Positions 15,222 to 27,027 of a DNA stretch of 64,000 bases are shown one piece after another (the first letter of the stretch is position 1; every line of letters begins with the position of its first letter). Both the position numbers and the translations under genes were made by a program. This DNA comes from Povalibacter uvarum. Lineage in GTDB: Bacteria > Pseudomonadota > Gammaproteobacteria > Steroidobacterales > Steroidobacteraceae. The stretch spans positions 868,001 to 932,000 of the forward strand of contig NZ_JACHHZ010000001.1 of NCBI RefSeq assembly GCF_014202975.1, written 5' to 3'. The notes below the pieces were generated by a model. That model was not told the origin of the DNA. It did not search any database and saw nothing but the letters and a program-made list of their open reading frames with translations.

Positions 15222-15269
15222 GTTTCTGGGACTGGGAAAACGGGCCATTTGAACGACGGAGGTGACCGG

Positions 15270-15719
15270 ATGCTGCGAGACCAGCTGATCGAGCTGCTGC
15301 AGCCTGTCGTGGTCAACCTCGGTTACGAGTTGTGGGAACTCGAGTACGCGGCCCGTTCGGGCGGCGGTTTGCTGCGTTTGTATATCGATTCGCCCCAGGG
15401 GATCACGCTGGAGGACTGCGAGCGCGTCAGCCGCGCCGTCAGCGCGGCCATGGACGAGGACGATCCGATCACCGGCCAGTACACGCTCGAGGTGTCGTCG
15501 CCGGGTCTGGATCGGGTGCTGCGCACCGCGGAGCACTTTGCCCGGTTCAGCGGTGAGCGGGTGAAAGTCGAGACCACGAATGCCATCAACGGCCGCAAGC
15601 GGTTTGCGGGACGCCTGACGGGCGTCAGCGATGGACAGATTGCGCTGGAAATCGAAGGTGGCCTGATCCGGCTGCCGATTGACGGAATACACAAGGCGCG
15701 GGTTGCGCCGGAATCCTGA
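15270..15719 (+). CDS. rimP: Ribosome maturation factor RimP
   Basis: 149-residue factor for 30S subunit maturation. Typical segments are GYELWELEYAA, LRLYIDSPQGITLEDCERVSR and YTLEVSSPGLDRVL. The ATG at 15270 is preceded by GGAGGTG at the correct spacing; the frame is open further upstream, through the terminator hairpin, without family similarity. First gene of the rimP-nusA-infB-rbfA-truB-rpsO-pnp run. Confidence 0.96.
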   Translation: MLRDQLIELLQPVVVNLGYELWELEYAARSGGGLLRLYIDSPQGITLEDCERVSRAVSAAMDEDDPITGQYTLEVSSPGLDRVLRTAEHFARFSGERVKVETTNAINGRKRFAGRLTGVSDGQIALEIEGGLIRLPIDGIHKARVAPES

Positions 15720-15745
15720 CCGGGACCAACGCCGGAGTTCGCACG

Positions 15746-17254
15746 ATGAACAAAGAAATTCTGATGGTCGTGGATGCCGTTTCGAACGAGAAGGGCGTCG
15801 ACAAGGAAATCATATTCGAGGCGCTCGAAGCGGCGCTCGCGTCCGCCACACGCCGCCGGCATGGCGAAGGCATCGACGTGCGCGTGTCCATCAATCGCAA
15901 GACCGGTGACTACGACACGTGGCGTCGCTGGAAGGTCTTTGCCGACGATTCGACCGAGCTCGAATTCCCCGAGAGCGAACTGCGTCTCGAAGACGCGATC
16001 GATGTGTCGAAGGAGGCGGAAGTCGGTGGCTTCGTCGAAGTCCCGATGGAGTCCGTGGCCTTCGGACGCATTGCGGCCCAGACGGCGAAGCAGGTCATCG
16101 TGCAGAAGGTGCGCGAAGCTGAACGCGCGCAGGTCGTCGATGAATATCAGAGCCGCGCCGGTACGCTGGTGTCCGGCATCGTGAAGCGCGTCGATCGCAA
16201 TGGCGTGTTCGTTGACCTCGGCGCGAATGCCGAGGGCTTTGTGCCGCGCGACCAGATGATTCCGCGCGAGCCGATTCGTGCGCAGGACCGCATCAAGGCT
16301 TTCCTGAAGGAAGTTCGCTCGGAGCCGCGTGGCCCGCAGCTGTTCCTGTCGCGCACCGCGCCGGAATTCCTGATCGAGCTCTTCAAGCTCGAAGTGCCGG
16401 AAGTCGGCCAGAGCATGATCAATATCCTCGGTGCGGCCCGCGATCCGGGTGTCCGCGCCAAGATCGCCGTGAAGAGCAACGACAGCCGCATCGATCCGGT
16501 CGGTGCTTGCGTCGGTATGCGCGGCTCGCGTGTGCAGGCCGTCTCGAACGAGATCGCCGGCGAGCGCGTCGACATCATTCCTTTCGACGAGAATCCCGCG
16601 CAGTTCGTCATCAATGCGATGGCGCCCGCCGAAGTCGTGTCGATCGTCGTCGACGAAGATTCGCACTCGATGGACATCGCGGTGACGGAAGAGAAGCTGT
16701 CGCAGGCCATCGGTCGCGGCGGCCAGAACATCCGTCTTGCGAGCGAGCTGACGGGCTGGGAACTCAACGTGATGACCGAAGCTGCCGCCGTCGAGAAGAG
16801 CGAAGGCGAGTCGCGCAAGCTGGTCGAGCTGTTCCAGAAGCAGCTCGACGTGGATGAAGAAGTTGCACAGATTCTGGTGAGCGAAGGATTCTCGACGGTC
16901 GAGGAAATCGCCTATGTCCCGGCTTCCGAGCTGGCGGGCATCGAGGAGTTCGACGAAGAGATCATCAAGGAGCTGCGCAACCGTGCTCGCGATGTGCTGC
17001 TGACGCAGGCCATCGCGAGCGAGGAACAGATCGACGGCGCGGAGCCTGCACAGGACCTGCTCGAGGTCGATGGAATGGACAAGGAGCTGGCGCTCGTGCT
17101 CGCCAGCAAGGGAATCGTGACCCGCGAAGATCTCGCGGAACAGGCCATCGACGACCTGATCGAGATCGACGGCATCGATTCGGATCGCGCCGGGGCGTTG
17201 ATCATGGCGGCGCGCAAGCACTGGTTCGATTCCACCGCGGGCCAGCAGGCCTGA
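15746..17254 (+). CDS. nusA: Transcription termination/antitermination factor NusA
   Basis: 502-residue RNA polymerase-binding factor. N-terminal domain at about 1-125 (MVVDAVSNEKGVDKEIIFEA), S1 domain at about 135-200 (VSGIVKRVDRNGVFVDLG), two KH domains at about 230-345 (DPVGACVGMRGSRVQAV and LSQAIGRGGQNIRLAS), and two acidic helix-hairpin-helix repeats to the C-terminus, the gammaproteobacterial long form. It lies 26 bases after rimP. Confidence 0.97.
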   Translation: MNKEILMVVDAVSNEKGVDKEIIFEALEAALASATRRRHGEGIDVRVSINRKTGDYDTWRRWKVFADDSTELEFPESELRLEDAIDVSKEAEVGGFVEVPMESVAFGRIAAQTAKQVIVQKVREAERAQVVDEYQSRAGTLVSGIVKRVDRNGVFVDLGANAEGFVPRDQMIPREPIRAQDRIKAFLKEVRSEPRGPQLFLSRTAPEFLIELFKLEVPEVGQSMINILGAARDPGVRAKIAVKSNDSRIDPVGACVGMRGSRVQAVSNEIAGERVDIIPFDENPAQFVINAMAPAEVVSIVVDEDSHSMDIAVTEEKLSQAIGRGGQNIRLASELTGWELNVMTEAAAVEKSEGESRKLVELFQKQLDVDEEVAQILVSEGFSTVEEIAYVPASELAGIEEFDEEIIKELRNRARDVLLTQAIASEEQIDGAEPAQDLLEVDGMDKELALVLASKGIVTREDLAEQAIDDLIEIDGIDSDRAGALIMAARKHWFDSTAGQQA

Positions 17255-17399
17255 AGAAAGGAATACGACCGGGTATGTTGATCTCGCCCCGAAGCAACGA
17301 TCTGAGCACTGAACTCACGTGCAGCAAGCGCGCTTGCGCTGCATGCATCCTGAGTGCTCGCGTGCAGGTGGCGAAGGGCGAGGAGCGGGAGGGCGGTTC

Positions 17400-19952
<2,553 letters not shown>

Positions 19953-19964
19953 TGCGCTGAAACG

Positions 19965-20432
19965 ATGCCGAAGCGGTCGAAAAGCAGCAGCAAGGCGTTT
20001 CCACGCCACCGTCGCGTCGCGCAGCAGATCCAGCGTGCGCTCAGCGATCTGATCCGGCGCGAGATCCGCGACCCGCGCCTCGGGATGCTGACGCTGACCG
20101 AGGTCCGGGTGTCGAGCGATCTCAGCTACGCGACGGTCTATTACTCTGTTCTCAACGCGAATCGCGAAGAAGCGCACGAAGTGCTGATTGCAGCGGCCGA
20201 CATTCTTCGCGGGCCGCTCGGTCGCGCGCTGGGATTGCGCCATGCACCGGAGCTGCGCTTCGTGGCGGATGAGCTCATCGAGAGCGGAGCGCATCTGTCC
20301 GCGCTCATCAGCAAAGCGGTCAACGATGATGTCGCGCGTCATGTCGATGAACCCGAGGCCGACGAAGCCGACGAGGCGGGCGACACCGACGACGACGAGC
20401 AGGACGACAGCGAAGAGTCCGACCGGCGCTGA
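19965..20432 (+). CDS. rbfA: 30S ribosome-binding factor RbfA
   Basis: 155-residue cold-shock ribosome maturation factor. The KH-like fold is seen in RVAQQIQRALSDLIRREIRDPRLGMLTLTEV (two adjoining pieces) and ELRFVADELIESGAHL. The last 35 residues form a very acidic tail (many Asp and Glu), longer than in E. coli. It lies 12 bases after infB and 2 bases before truB. Confidence 0.95.
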   Translation: MPKRSKSSSKAFPRHRRVAQQIQRALSDLIRREIRDPRLGMLTLTEVRVSSDLSYATVYYSVLNANREEAHEVLIAAADILRGPLGRALGLRHAPELRFVADELIESGAHLSALISKAVNDDVARHVDEPEADEADEAGDTDDDEQDDSEESDRR

Positions 20433-20434
20433 TC

Positions 20435-21370
20435 ATGTCGCGCCGCTTTCATCGCGACGTCGACGGCATCCTGCTGCTCGACAAGCCGCTGGGCCTTTCA
20501 TCGAACGCTGCTCTGCAACAGGCGCGTGTGCTTTTCGGTGCGCGCAAGGCGGGACATGCCGGCAGCCTGGATCCGCTCGCGTCCGGTTTGCTGCCGATTT
20601 GTTTCGGCCAGGCCACGAAGGTGTGCGGCCGGTTGCTGGATGCGAGCAAGACCTACCTGGTCGACGTTCAGCTCGGTGCCCGGACGGAATCGCTGGACTG
20701 CGAGACGGAAGTCATCGAGCGTGCGCCGGTGCCCGCGCTGGACGACGCGGCCGTGGACAAGGTTCTGGAAAGTTTTCTCGGTGAGCAGGATCAGGTGCCG
20801 CCGATGCATTCGGCGCTCAAGTTCCAGGGTCAGCGCCTGTACGAACTGGCGCGGCGTGGCGAATCGATCGAGCGAACCCCCCGGCGGATCACGATTCATT
20901 CGATCCAGCGACGCCGCCTCGAAGGCGACCGTCTCGAGTTCGAGGTGAGCTGTTCCAAGGGCACCTACATCCGGTCGCTTGCGGCGGATATCGCCAGCCG
21001 CCTGGGAACGCTGGGGTATCTGGCCGGGTTGCGGCGGTCTTCGGTCGAGCCTTTCGCAGGCTTGACGATGTACACCCTCGAACAGCTCGAGACGAGCCGG
21101 TCGCGTGACGGCCAGGCGGACCTCGACAGGCTGTTGCTCGGAGCCGACTTTGCCTTTGGCGAGCTCGGCCCGGTGCACCTGGACGGCGAGGCCACCCGCG
21201 TCCTGCTGCTGGGGCAGCCTGTTCAGGCAATGGAGCCTGCGGGACCGGGGACCGCCCGGGCCTATGACCCACAGGGCCGCTTTCTGGGCCTCGTTGAGGG
21301 ACAACCTGATGGCCGGGTCAGGCCAGTCCGGCTGTTCGTGGCGGTTGTCGACCCCAGCCCGCCAGCGTGA
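20435..21370 (+). CDS. truB: tRNA pseudouridine-55 synthase TruB
   Basis: 311-residue enzyme making pseudouridine 55 in the T-loop of tRNAs. The catalytic segment is GHAGSLDPLASGLLP, with the Asp near residue 47. Further family signs are DGILLLDKPLGLSSN and GTYIRSLAADIASRLG. The C-terminal PUA-like part is present. The start codon follows the rbfA stop by two bases, so the two are coupled. Confidence 0.96.
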   Translation: MSRRFHRDVDGILLLDKPLGLSSNAALQQARVLFGARKAGHAGSLDPLASGLLPICFGQATKVCGRLLDASKTYLVDVQLGARTESLDCETEVIERAPVPALDDAAVDKVLESFLGEQDQVPPMHSALKFQGQRLYELARRGESIERTPRRITIHSIQRRRLEGDRLEFEVSCSKGTYIRSLAADIASRLGTLGYLAGLRRSSVEPFAGLTMYTLEQLETSRSRDGQADLDRLLLGADFAFGELGPVHLDGEATRVLLLGQPVQAMEPAGPGTARAYDPQGRFLGLVEGQPDGRVRPVRLFVAVVDPSPPA

Positions 21371-21447
21371 CCGGCAGCCCGAGGCCTGCCCGGCCGTTCC
21401 GGGCATCGCGGTCTTCGCGTAGGCCTCGGATTTCACGGGTTTTTGGC

Positions 21448-21477
21448 TTGAGATCGATCAGGTCGCGCGAGTAGAAT
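21448..21477 (+). promoter_or_regulatory. Candidate promoter of rpsO
   Basis: TTGAGA (21448-21453) and TAGAAT (21472-21477), 18 bases apart, about 50 bases before the rpsO start. An own promoter for rpsO inside this operon is known in E. coli. Here the call rests on the box sequences only. Confidence 0.6.
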
Positions 21478-21530
21478 GCGCGGCTCTTAAAACGGCCCCC
21501 AAACTGAAACGAATTTAGGACTGAAGCAAG

Positions 21531-21800
21531 ATGTCATTGTCGACCGAGCAAAAGGGCGGAATCGTCCAGCAATATCGCCGCAACGCGAACGACACCGGTT
21601 CGCCGGAAGTGCAGATTGCGCTGCTGTCGGCGCGCATCAACGAGCTGGGTGATCACTTCACCTCGCACAAGCGCGATCACGCATCGCGTCGCGGACTGCT
21701 GAAGATGGTCAATCAGCGCCGCAAGCTCCTCGACTATCTCAAGAACAGCGCGCCCGATCGCTATCAGACGATCGTCGCCAGCCTCGGTCTGCGCCGCTGA
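21531..21800 (+). CDS. rpsO: 30S ribosomal protein S15
   Basis: 89-residue 16S rRNA-binding protein of the normal length. Diagnostic segments are [19 protein letters not shown] and [21 protein letters not shown]. It is followed by the processing hairpin and pnp, as in E. coli. Confidence 0.98.
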   Translation: MSLSTEQKGGIVQQYRRNANDTGSPEVQIALLSARINELGDHFTSHKRDHASRRGLLKMVNQRRKLLDYLKNSAPDRYQTIVASLGLRR

Positions 21801-21809
21801 TCTTCCGCA

Positions 21810-21849
21810 CGGATGACGTCCCAATGCCTCGGTCATTGGCGGTCATCCG
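21810..21849 (+). other. Hairpin between rpsO and pnp, likely RNase III-type processing site
   Basis: Outer stem CGGATGAC (21810-21817) with GTCATCCG (21842-21849), inner stem CCAATG (21821-21826) with CATTGG (21834-21839), and a 7-base loop. No T run follows, so it is not a simple terminator. In E. coli the hairpin in the pnp leader is cut by RNase III and lets PNPase control its own mRNA. This hairpin is in the same place. Confidence 0.65.
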
Positions 21850-21897
21850 GCTCCCCGACAACCCAGTCCTGAATATTCCGCGTTCGTAGGAAGCATC

Positions 21898-23985
21898 GTG
21901 AGCGCCATCAAGAAAACTTTCTCTTACGGTCAGCATCAAGTCACAGTCGAAACGGGTGAAATCGCCCGCCAGGCTGACGGTGCTGTACTCGTCTCCATGG
22001 GCGATACCGTCGTGCTCGTCACGGCAGTGGCCCGCAAGAAGGCCGATCCCAACAAGGACTTCTTCCCCCTGACGGTCAACTACGTCGAGAAGACGTACGC
22101 AGCAGGCCGTATCCCCGGTGGTTTCTTCAAGCGTGAAGGCCGTCCGTCCGAAAAGGAAACGCTGACCTCGCGCCTGATCGATCGTCCGATCCGGCCGCTG
22201 TTCCCGGAAGGCTTCTTCAACGAAGTGCAGGTCGTGGCGACGGTCGTCTCCGTCAACCCCGACATCGATCCGGATATTCCCGCGATGATCGGTGCCTCCG
22301 CGGCGCTCGCGCTCTCGGGCGTGCCGTTCCAGGGTCCGATCGGCGCAGCCCGCGTCGGTTACATCGACGGCCAGTACGTGCTGAATCCGACCAACACGCA
22401 GCTCAAGACCTCGAAGCTCGATCTCGTCGTCGCCGGTACTTCTGAAGCGGTGCTGATGGTCGAGTCGGAAGCCGATCAGCTTTCCGAAGAAGTCATGCTC
22501 GGCGCCGTGGTCTTCGGCCACGACCAGCAGCAGGCTGCGATCAAGGTCATCAACGAACTGAAGGCTGAAGCCGGCAAGGCTGCCTGGGACTGGAAGGCCG
22601 CTGACGCGAATGCCGCGCTCGAAGCCGCGGTCGCCGGACAGGCCGAAGCAGCGCTCTCCGATGCCTACAAGGTCATCGAGAAGCAGGCCCGCCAGGCCCG
22701 TGTGTCGGATGCCAAGGTCGCAGCGCTGAATGCGCTGACGAGCGGCGAGAACCCCGTTCATTCCGCGGATGAAGTGTCCAAGGAACTCGGCAACCTCGAA
22801 TACCGCATCGTGCGTCGCCGCGTGATCGCGGGCGACCCGCGTATCGACGGCCGCGACATGAAGACGGTTCGTCCGATCTCGATCCGCACCGGCGTTCTGC
22901 CACGTACGCACGGATCGGCGCTGTTCACGCGCGGCGAGACCCAGGCCCTCGTCGTCACGACGCTCGGCACGGGCCGTGATGCGCAGATCATCGATGCGCT
23001 CGCCGGCGAGCGCAAAGAACCGTTCATGCTCCACTACAACTTCCCGCCGTTCAGCGTCGGTGAGACCGGCATGATCGGTTCGCCGAAGCGTCGCGAAATC
23101 GGCCACGGCAATCTCGCGCGTCGCGGCATCTGGGCCGTGATGCCGGATATGACGACGTTCCCGTACGTCATCCGCGTCGTGTCGGAAATCCTGGAATCGA
23201 ACGGCTCGAGCTCGATGGCCAGCGTCTGCGGCACCAGCCTCGCGCTGATGGATGCGGGCGTGCCGATCAAGGCTGCAGTTGCCGGTGTGGCGATGGGCCT
23301 CGTGAAGGAAGGCGACAAGTTCCAGGTCCTCACCGACATCCTGGGTGACGAAGATCACCTCGGCGACATGGACTTCAAGGTGGCCGGCAGCCGCACGGGC
23401 GTGACCGCGCTGCAGATGGACATCAAGATCAACGGCATCACCAAGGAAATCATGCAGGTCGCGCTGGAGCAGGCAAAGGCCGGCCGTCTGCACATCCTCG
23501 GCGAGATGGACAAGGTTCTCTCCGCGCCTCGCGCCAAGATGTCCGAGTGGGCGCCTTCGATCATCACGATCAAGATCGACCCCGAGAAGATCCGCGAAGT
23601 CATCGGCAAGGGCGGTGCGGTCATCCGCGCCATCACGGAAGAGACCGGCACGTCGATCGACATCGAAAACGACGGCACGGTCAAGATCGCATCGGTCGAC
23701 GGCGCTTCGGGTCGCGAAGCCCAGCGTCGCATCGAGCTGATCACGGCTGAAGTCGAAGTGGGTCGCATCTATGAAGGTCGCGTCGCACGCCTGATGGACT
23801 TCGGCGCATTCGTGACGATCCTCCCGGGCAAGGACGGCCTCGTGCACATTTCGCAGATCTCCAACGAGCGCGTCGAGCGCGTCAGCGACAAGCTGAAGGA
23901 AGGCGACGTCGTCCGCGTGAAGGTGCTGGAAGTCGATCGCCAGGGTCGCGTGCGTCTGAGCATGCGCGACGTCGACGCGGCGTAA
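21898..23985 (+). CDS. pnp: Polyribonucleotide nucleotidyltransferase (PNPase)
   Basis: 695-residue phosphorolytic 3'-5' exoribonuclease of the degradosome. Two RNase PH domains (for example [14 protein letters not shown], and [17 protein letters not shown] with the active region of the second), a KH domain with [17 protein letters not shown], and an S1 domain ([19 protein letters not shown]) that ends the protein with hardly any tail. The start is GTG, in the usual position for the family sequence [12 protein letters not shown]. Confidence 0.97.
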   Translation: MSAIKKTFSYGQHQVTVETGEIARQADGAVLVSMGDTVVLVTAVARKKADPNKDFFPLTVNYVEKTYAAGRIPGGFFKREGRPSEKETLTSRLIDRPIRPLFPEGFFNEVQVVATVVSVNPDIDPDIPAMIGASAALALSGVPFQGPIGAARVGYIDGQYVLNPTNTQLKTSKLDLVVAGTSEAVLMVESEADQLSEEVMLGAVVFGHDQQQAAIKVINELKAEAGKAAWDWKAADANAALEAAVAGQAEAALSDAYKVIEKQARQARVSDAKVAALNALTSGENPVHSADEVSKELGNLEYRIVRRRVIAGDPRIDGRDMKTVRPISIRTGVLPRTHGSALFTRGETQALVVTTLGTGRDAQIIDALAGERKEPFMLHYNFPPFSVGETGMIGSPKRREIGHGNLARRGIWAVMPDMTTFPYVIRVVSEILESNGSSSMASVCGTSLALMDAGVPIKAAVAGVAMGLVKEGDKFQVLTDILGDEDHLGDMDFKVAGSRTGVTALQMDIKINGITKEIMQVALEQAKAGRLHILGEMDKVLSAPRAKMSEWAPSIITIKIDPEKIREVIGKGGAVIRAITEETGTSIDIENDGTVKIASVDGASGREAQRRIELITAEVEVGRIYEGRVARLMDFGAFVTILPGKDGLVHISQISNERVERVSDKLKEGDVVRVKVLEVDRQGRVRLSMRDVDAA

Positions 23986-24004
23986 GTCGCTAGTCGCTGG
24001 AAAC

Positions 24005-24039
24005 AAAAAGGCGCTGTCGAATCCGACAGCGCCTTTTTT
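24005..24039. terminator. Strong bidirectional terminator after pnp
   Basis: Stem of 15 base pairs (AAAAAGGCGCTGTCG with its exact complement) around a 4-base loop AATC, with A run before and T run after. It can end pnp transcription and, read on the minus strand, phaR transcription. Confidence 0.92.
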
Positions 24040-24092
24040 ATTGCCCTGAATCTGGCTGGCAGCTAGTGGCTAGCTGGCTAGCCGGCTTCCCG

Positions 24093-24599
24093 TCACATCC
24101 TCTTCTCGTGCGCCTCATCCGCCGCGTCGTCTTCCCGCTCCTTGACGCGTGAGCCCACCGCGCCGCCGCTCATGGCCCGGAAAATATCTTCCTGGATCGC
24201 CCGCCAGCGTTCGAGATTCTTCTGCGTCAGTGCAGCGATCGAATCGAATGCGTCGCTGCCGCGCAGGTTCTCGCGTATCTGCTGTTGCTGGGTTGCCAGA
24301 AGCTTCAGGCTTTGTTCGAGGTAGCTGCCGACGAAGCTCTGCATGGCGCCGCCGTAGGAACGGATCACCTGCGAGAGGAAGTCCTGGCTCATGAGCGGCT
24401 CGCCGACATGCTCCTGTTCGGCGATGACCTGCAGCAGGATCGACCGGGTGATGTCTTCCTGCGATTTCTTGTCGATGACGACGAAGTCGACTTTGTCCAT
24501 CACGAGACGCCGGATATCGGCCAGCGTGATGTACCGGCTCTCCACCGTGTCGTAGAGACGACGGTTGGGATATTTCTTGATGACTCTCGGCTCGATCAT
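24093..24599 (-). CDS. phaR: Polyhydroxyalkanoate synthesis repressor PhaR
   Basis: 168-residue regulator of PHA granule formation. The DNA-binding N domain reads VIKKYPNRRLYDTVESRYITL, in this case with the conserved PNRRLYD core; the accumulation-regulator domain follows with EPLMSQDFLSQVIRSYGG. It then has Gln-rich and acidic C-terminal helices. It stands alone, tail-to-tail with pnp and behind gluQ; no phaC/phaP genes are in the window. Its presence suggests that the host stores polyhydroxyalkanoate. Confidence 0.93.
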   Translation of the reverse strand: MIEPRVIKKYPNRRLYDTVESRYITLADIRRLVMDKVDFVVIDKKSQEDITRSILLQVIAEQEHVGEPLMSQDFLSQVIRSYGGAMQSFVGSYLEQSLKLLATQQQQIRENLRGSDAFDSIAALTQKNLERWRAIQEDIFRAMSGGAVGSRVKEREDDAADEAHEKRM

Positions 24600-24696
24600 G
24601 GATGCTCCCGAAAACCGTTAGGAGCCAAGGAACCGGTCAACTCAAGGCACAGCCATACTAACTCCATCTGCTGCGGCGTGCCTAATGCGGCGCACC

Positions 24697-25623
24697 TCAG
24701 CCGACCGGAGCTTCTGCCGACCGGATCCGACGCAGCGGTTCGAGTCGCCATTGCCCCATCGCCCAGTTCCATAGCGTGGCCGGGTCTGCTTCACGCAGCT
24801 CAGCCGGTGGTCCCTGACGCAGGAACTGGAGCGCCCGCCACAATTCTCGTCCCGGATGGTCGAGATCGACAGCCGCTGCCCCTGCGGATTTGGACAGTTT
24901 GACCCCATGGCTATCCGTTGCTACCGGCAAATGTGCGTACGTAGGGGTGGGGAGAGCGAGACAGCGCTGCAGGAGAATCTGACGCGGCGTGCTGTCGAGC
25001 AGATCGGCCCCGCGAACGACGTGCGTGATGCCCTGGTCGGCATCGTCGACCACGACTGCCAGCTGGTAGGCAAACAGCTCATCGCGGCGGCGGATGACGA
25101 AGTCGCCGATCTCGGCGCTCACATCGACTGAGATCAGCCCTTGAATTCCATCGTCGAACGCAACCGGGCCGGGCGGCGCCCTGAACCGATACGCGAGCTG
25201 CCGCTCAGGGGCGCGAACACCGTCGCGACACCATCCGGGATAGCGCAAGTCATCCCCTGTGGCGGAGTCAACCACGGCGGCAAGGATTTCGCTGCGACTG
25301 CAGGAGCATGGATATGCCATTCCCTGAGCCAATAGTTGCTCGAGCGCAGCTTCGTAGAGCACCGTGCGCGCGCTCTGACGCACGATAGACTCATTCCACT
25401 CGAAACCCAGTCTCCCGAGCGCGTGAACGATCGCATCGGCGCTGCCCGGCACTTCCCGCGGCCGATCGATGTCTTCCATGCGAACGATCCAGGCGCCGTC
25501 CGCGGACCGCGCGTCCAGATAGCTGGCAACGGCGGCGACCAGCGAGCCGAAGTGCAGAAGGCCAGTGGGAGAAGGGGCGAATCGGCCGCGGTAGGCTGGC
25601 CGCTGGCGACTGGCTGCTGGCAA
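24697..25623 (-). CDS. gluQ: Glutamyl-Q tRNA(Asp) synthetase
   Basis: 308-residue paralogue of glutamyl-tRNA synthetase that glutamylates queuosine in tRNA-Asp and lacks the anticodon-binding domain. HIGH-like motif in RFAPSPTGLLHFGSLVAA; a zinc site CSC plus YPGWC; KMSKS-like motif VKLSKSAG. The start is TTG at 25623; no Shine-Dalgarno is seen, and the first codons lie in a CTGGC-type intergenic word repeat, so the true start may differ slightly. It follows dksA, the same pair as in E. coli. Confidence 0.93.
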   Translation of the reverse strand: MPAASRQRPAYRGRFAPSPTGLLHFGSLVAAVASYLDARSADGAWIVRMEDIDRPREVPGSADAIVHALGRLGFEWNESIVRQSARTVLYEAALEQLLAQGMAYPCSCSRSEILAAVVDSATGDDLRYPGWCRDGVRAPERQLAYRFRAPPGPVAFDDGIQGLISVDVSAEIGDFVIRRRDELFAYQLAVVVDDADQGITHVVRGADLLDSTPRQILLQRCLALPTPTYAHLPVATDSHGVKLSKSAGAAAVDLDHPGRELWRALQFLRQGPPAELREADPATLWNWAMGQWRLEPLRRIRSAEAPVG

Positions 25624-25743
25624 CTGGCCGGAGTTCAGAGGGCCAGAGTTCAGAGGGGAGTCGCTCTTGGGACTAACGCAAGTCGTGGAAGGAGTTCCGG
25701 CGCTGGCCGGCTGCCATGGGCGGCAGCCGGTAGCGGATCTGGT

Positions 25744-26541
25744 CTAGCGGTAACGGTCGTCCCGATCGCCGTACTGCTTTTCACGGCGCTCGCGGCGTTC
25801 CTGGGCTTCGATCGACAGCGTGGCGACCGGGCGGGCTTCGAGCCGCTTCACGCCGATCTCTTCGCCGGTCTCGTTGCAATAGCCGTAGCTGCCGTCCTCG
25901 ATGCGCTTCAGCGCTTCGTCGATCTTGCGGATCAGCTTGCGCTCGCGGTCGCGGGTTCTGAGCTCGAGACTGAACTCGGATTCCTGCGTGGCGCGGTCGT
26001 TCGGGTCGGGGAAGTTCGCCGCCTCGTCCTTCATGTGCAGCACGGTGCGATCGACTTCCTGCATCAGGTCGCGCTTCCACGTCTCCAGAATGTTCCGGAA
26101 GTGGTCCAGCTGCTCCTTGTTCATGTACTGCTCGCCACGGCGAGCGACGTACGGCTTTACGTTGCGGGGTCCGGCAAGCAGGCTGCTGCTCATCGATTCC
26201 TGGGCTTCGCCGTCCTCGTCGTTGTTCGAGGCGGTTTCGGCCAAACGGGTCGCTGCGGGTCTTGAGAGCATCGGGTCTCTGGGTCTCGGTTCGGGCTTGG
26301 GTGCCGGTGCGGCAGCCGCCGCGGGGGCGGGTTTGGCCGCTGCCGTCGGTGCTTTCACGGGCGCTGCTGGTTTGGCTGCGGGTTTTGCAACAGGTTTCGC
26401 CGCGGGGGCGGCAGCAGGCTTGCTGCGGGCCGCAGCAACGACGGGTTTCTTCGCGGGTGCTGCTTTCTTTACCGCGGGAGCCTTTTTCACGACGGTCTTC
26501 TTGGCCTTGGTCGCCTTGGCTGCCGGTTTTTTCGCGGCCAT
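25744..26541 (-). CDS. dksA: RNA polymerase-binding factor DksA with long Ala/Lys/Pro-rich N-terminal extension
   Basis: 265 residues against about 150 in E. coli. Residues 1-112 are Ala/Lys/Pro repeats like histone H1 tails. The DksA body follows: coiled coil from MNKEQLDHFRNILETW, tip FPDPNDRATQE with the two Asp and Ala needed for ppGpp-dependent action, and the C-terminal finger. Of four zinc cysteines only Cys222 remains; the others are Thr225, Ser243 and Ala246, a pattern known in other bacterial lines. The ATG at 26541 is taken because the basic tail begins there. gluQ follows. Confidence 0.93.
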   Translation of the reverse strand: MAAKKPAAKATKAKKTVVKKAPAVKKAAPAKKPVVAAARSKPAAAPAAKPVAKPAAKPAAPVKAPTAAAKPAPAAAAAPAPKPEPRPRDPMLSRPAATRLAETASNNDEDGEAQESMSSSLLAGPRNVKPYVARRGEQYMNKEQLDHFRNILETWKRDLMQEVDRTVLHMKDEAANFPDPNDRATQESEFSLELRTRDRERKLIRKIDEALKRIEDGSYGYCNETGEEIGVKRLEARPVATLSIEAQERRERREKQYGDRDDRYR

Positions 26542-27027
26542 CTCAGGAAGCCTCCACCGCCGCTCGCTCGCATCGCCGTGACGCTTGCGGGCGGTCAAGT
26601 TGCAAACGTCGATTCCAAACGAGGGCCGCGATTATACAGACGCGGCTCAGTACGTACAGCGAAAGAAAACGCCTGATTTTCCAGCGCCTCGCGCGCGTCG
26701 CGGAACCCACGCGCTTTCGTGGCGCCTTCGTGGGGCCTTGCATTTGCAAGGCCTTGCACGACGCAGTTGACAAGCCGCATGGACTGTCGATCGTCAGCGA
26801 CAGGCTGCTAGTTTCCCGGATACTTTTTGGGGCTGCGTGCGTCGAACCGATTCCGTACACTACGGCGCCAACTCTGCTCTCATGCGAATTCATTCAAGCG
26901 GATAAAGGTTCCGGCATCGATGCAGGCGCGCCCGCCCGGCTCGAACGAGCCAGTGGCCGCGCGCCGCGCGGCTTGACGCAGAGCGTGCCGCGCAAACCGA
27001 TGCAAGCGATGCCGACTCAGGAGCGCA
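26542..27027. other. Intergenic region between dksA and smc (divergent promoters expected)
   Basis: 486 bases with no convincing gene. A 20-base near-palindrome GGCCTTGCA-TT-TGCAAGGCC (26734-26753) has perfect 9-bp arms and no T run. TTGACA occurs at 26767-26772 but without a good -10 at standard spacing. Both dksA (leftward) and smc (rightward) must be controlled from here. Confidence 0.5.

Noticed and set aside
21739-24006. Long antisense open frame opposite pnp
   Set aside because: pnp on the plus strand is complete and certain; the antisense product has shadow-like composition.
26767-26795. TTGACA before smc as promoter
   Set aside because: No acceptable -10 lies at 16-18 bases.
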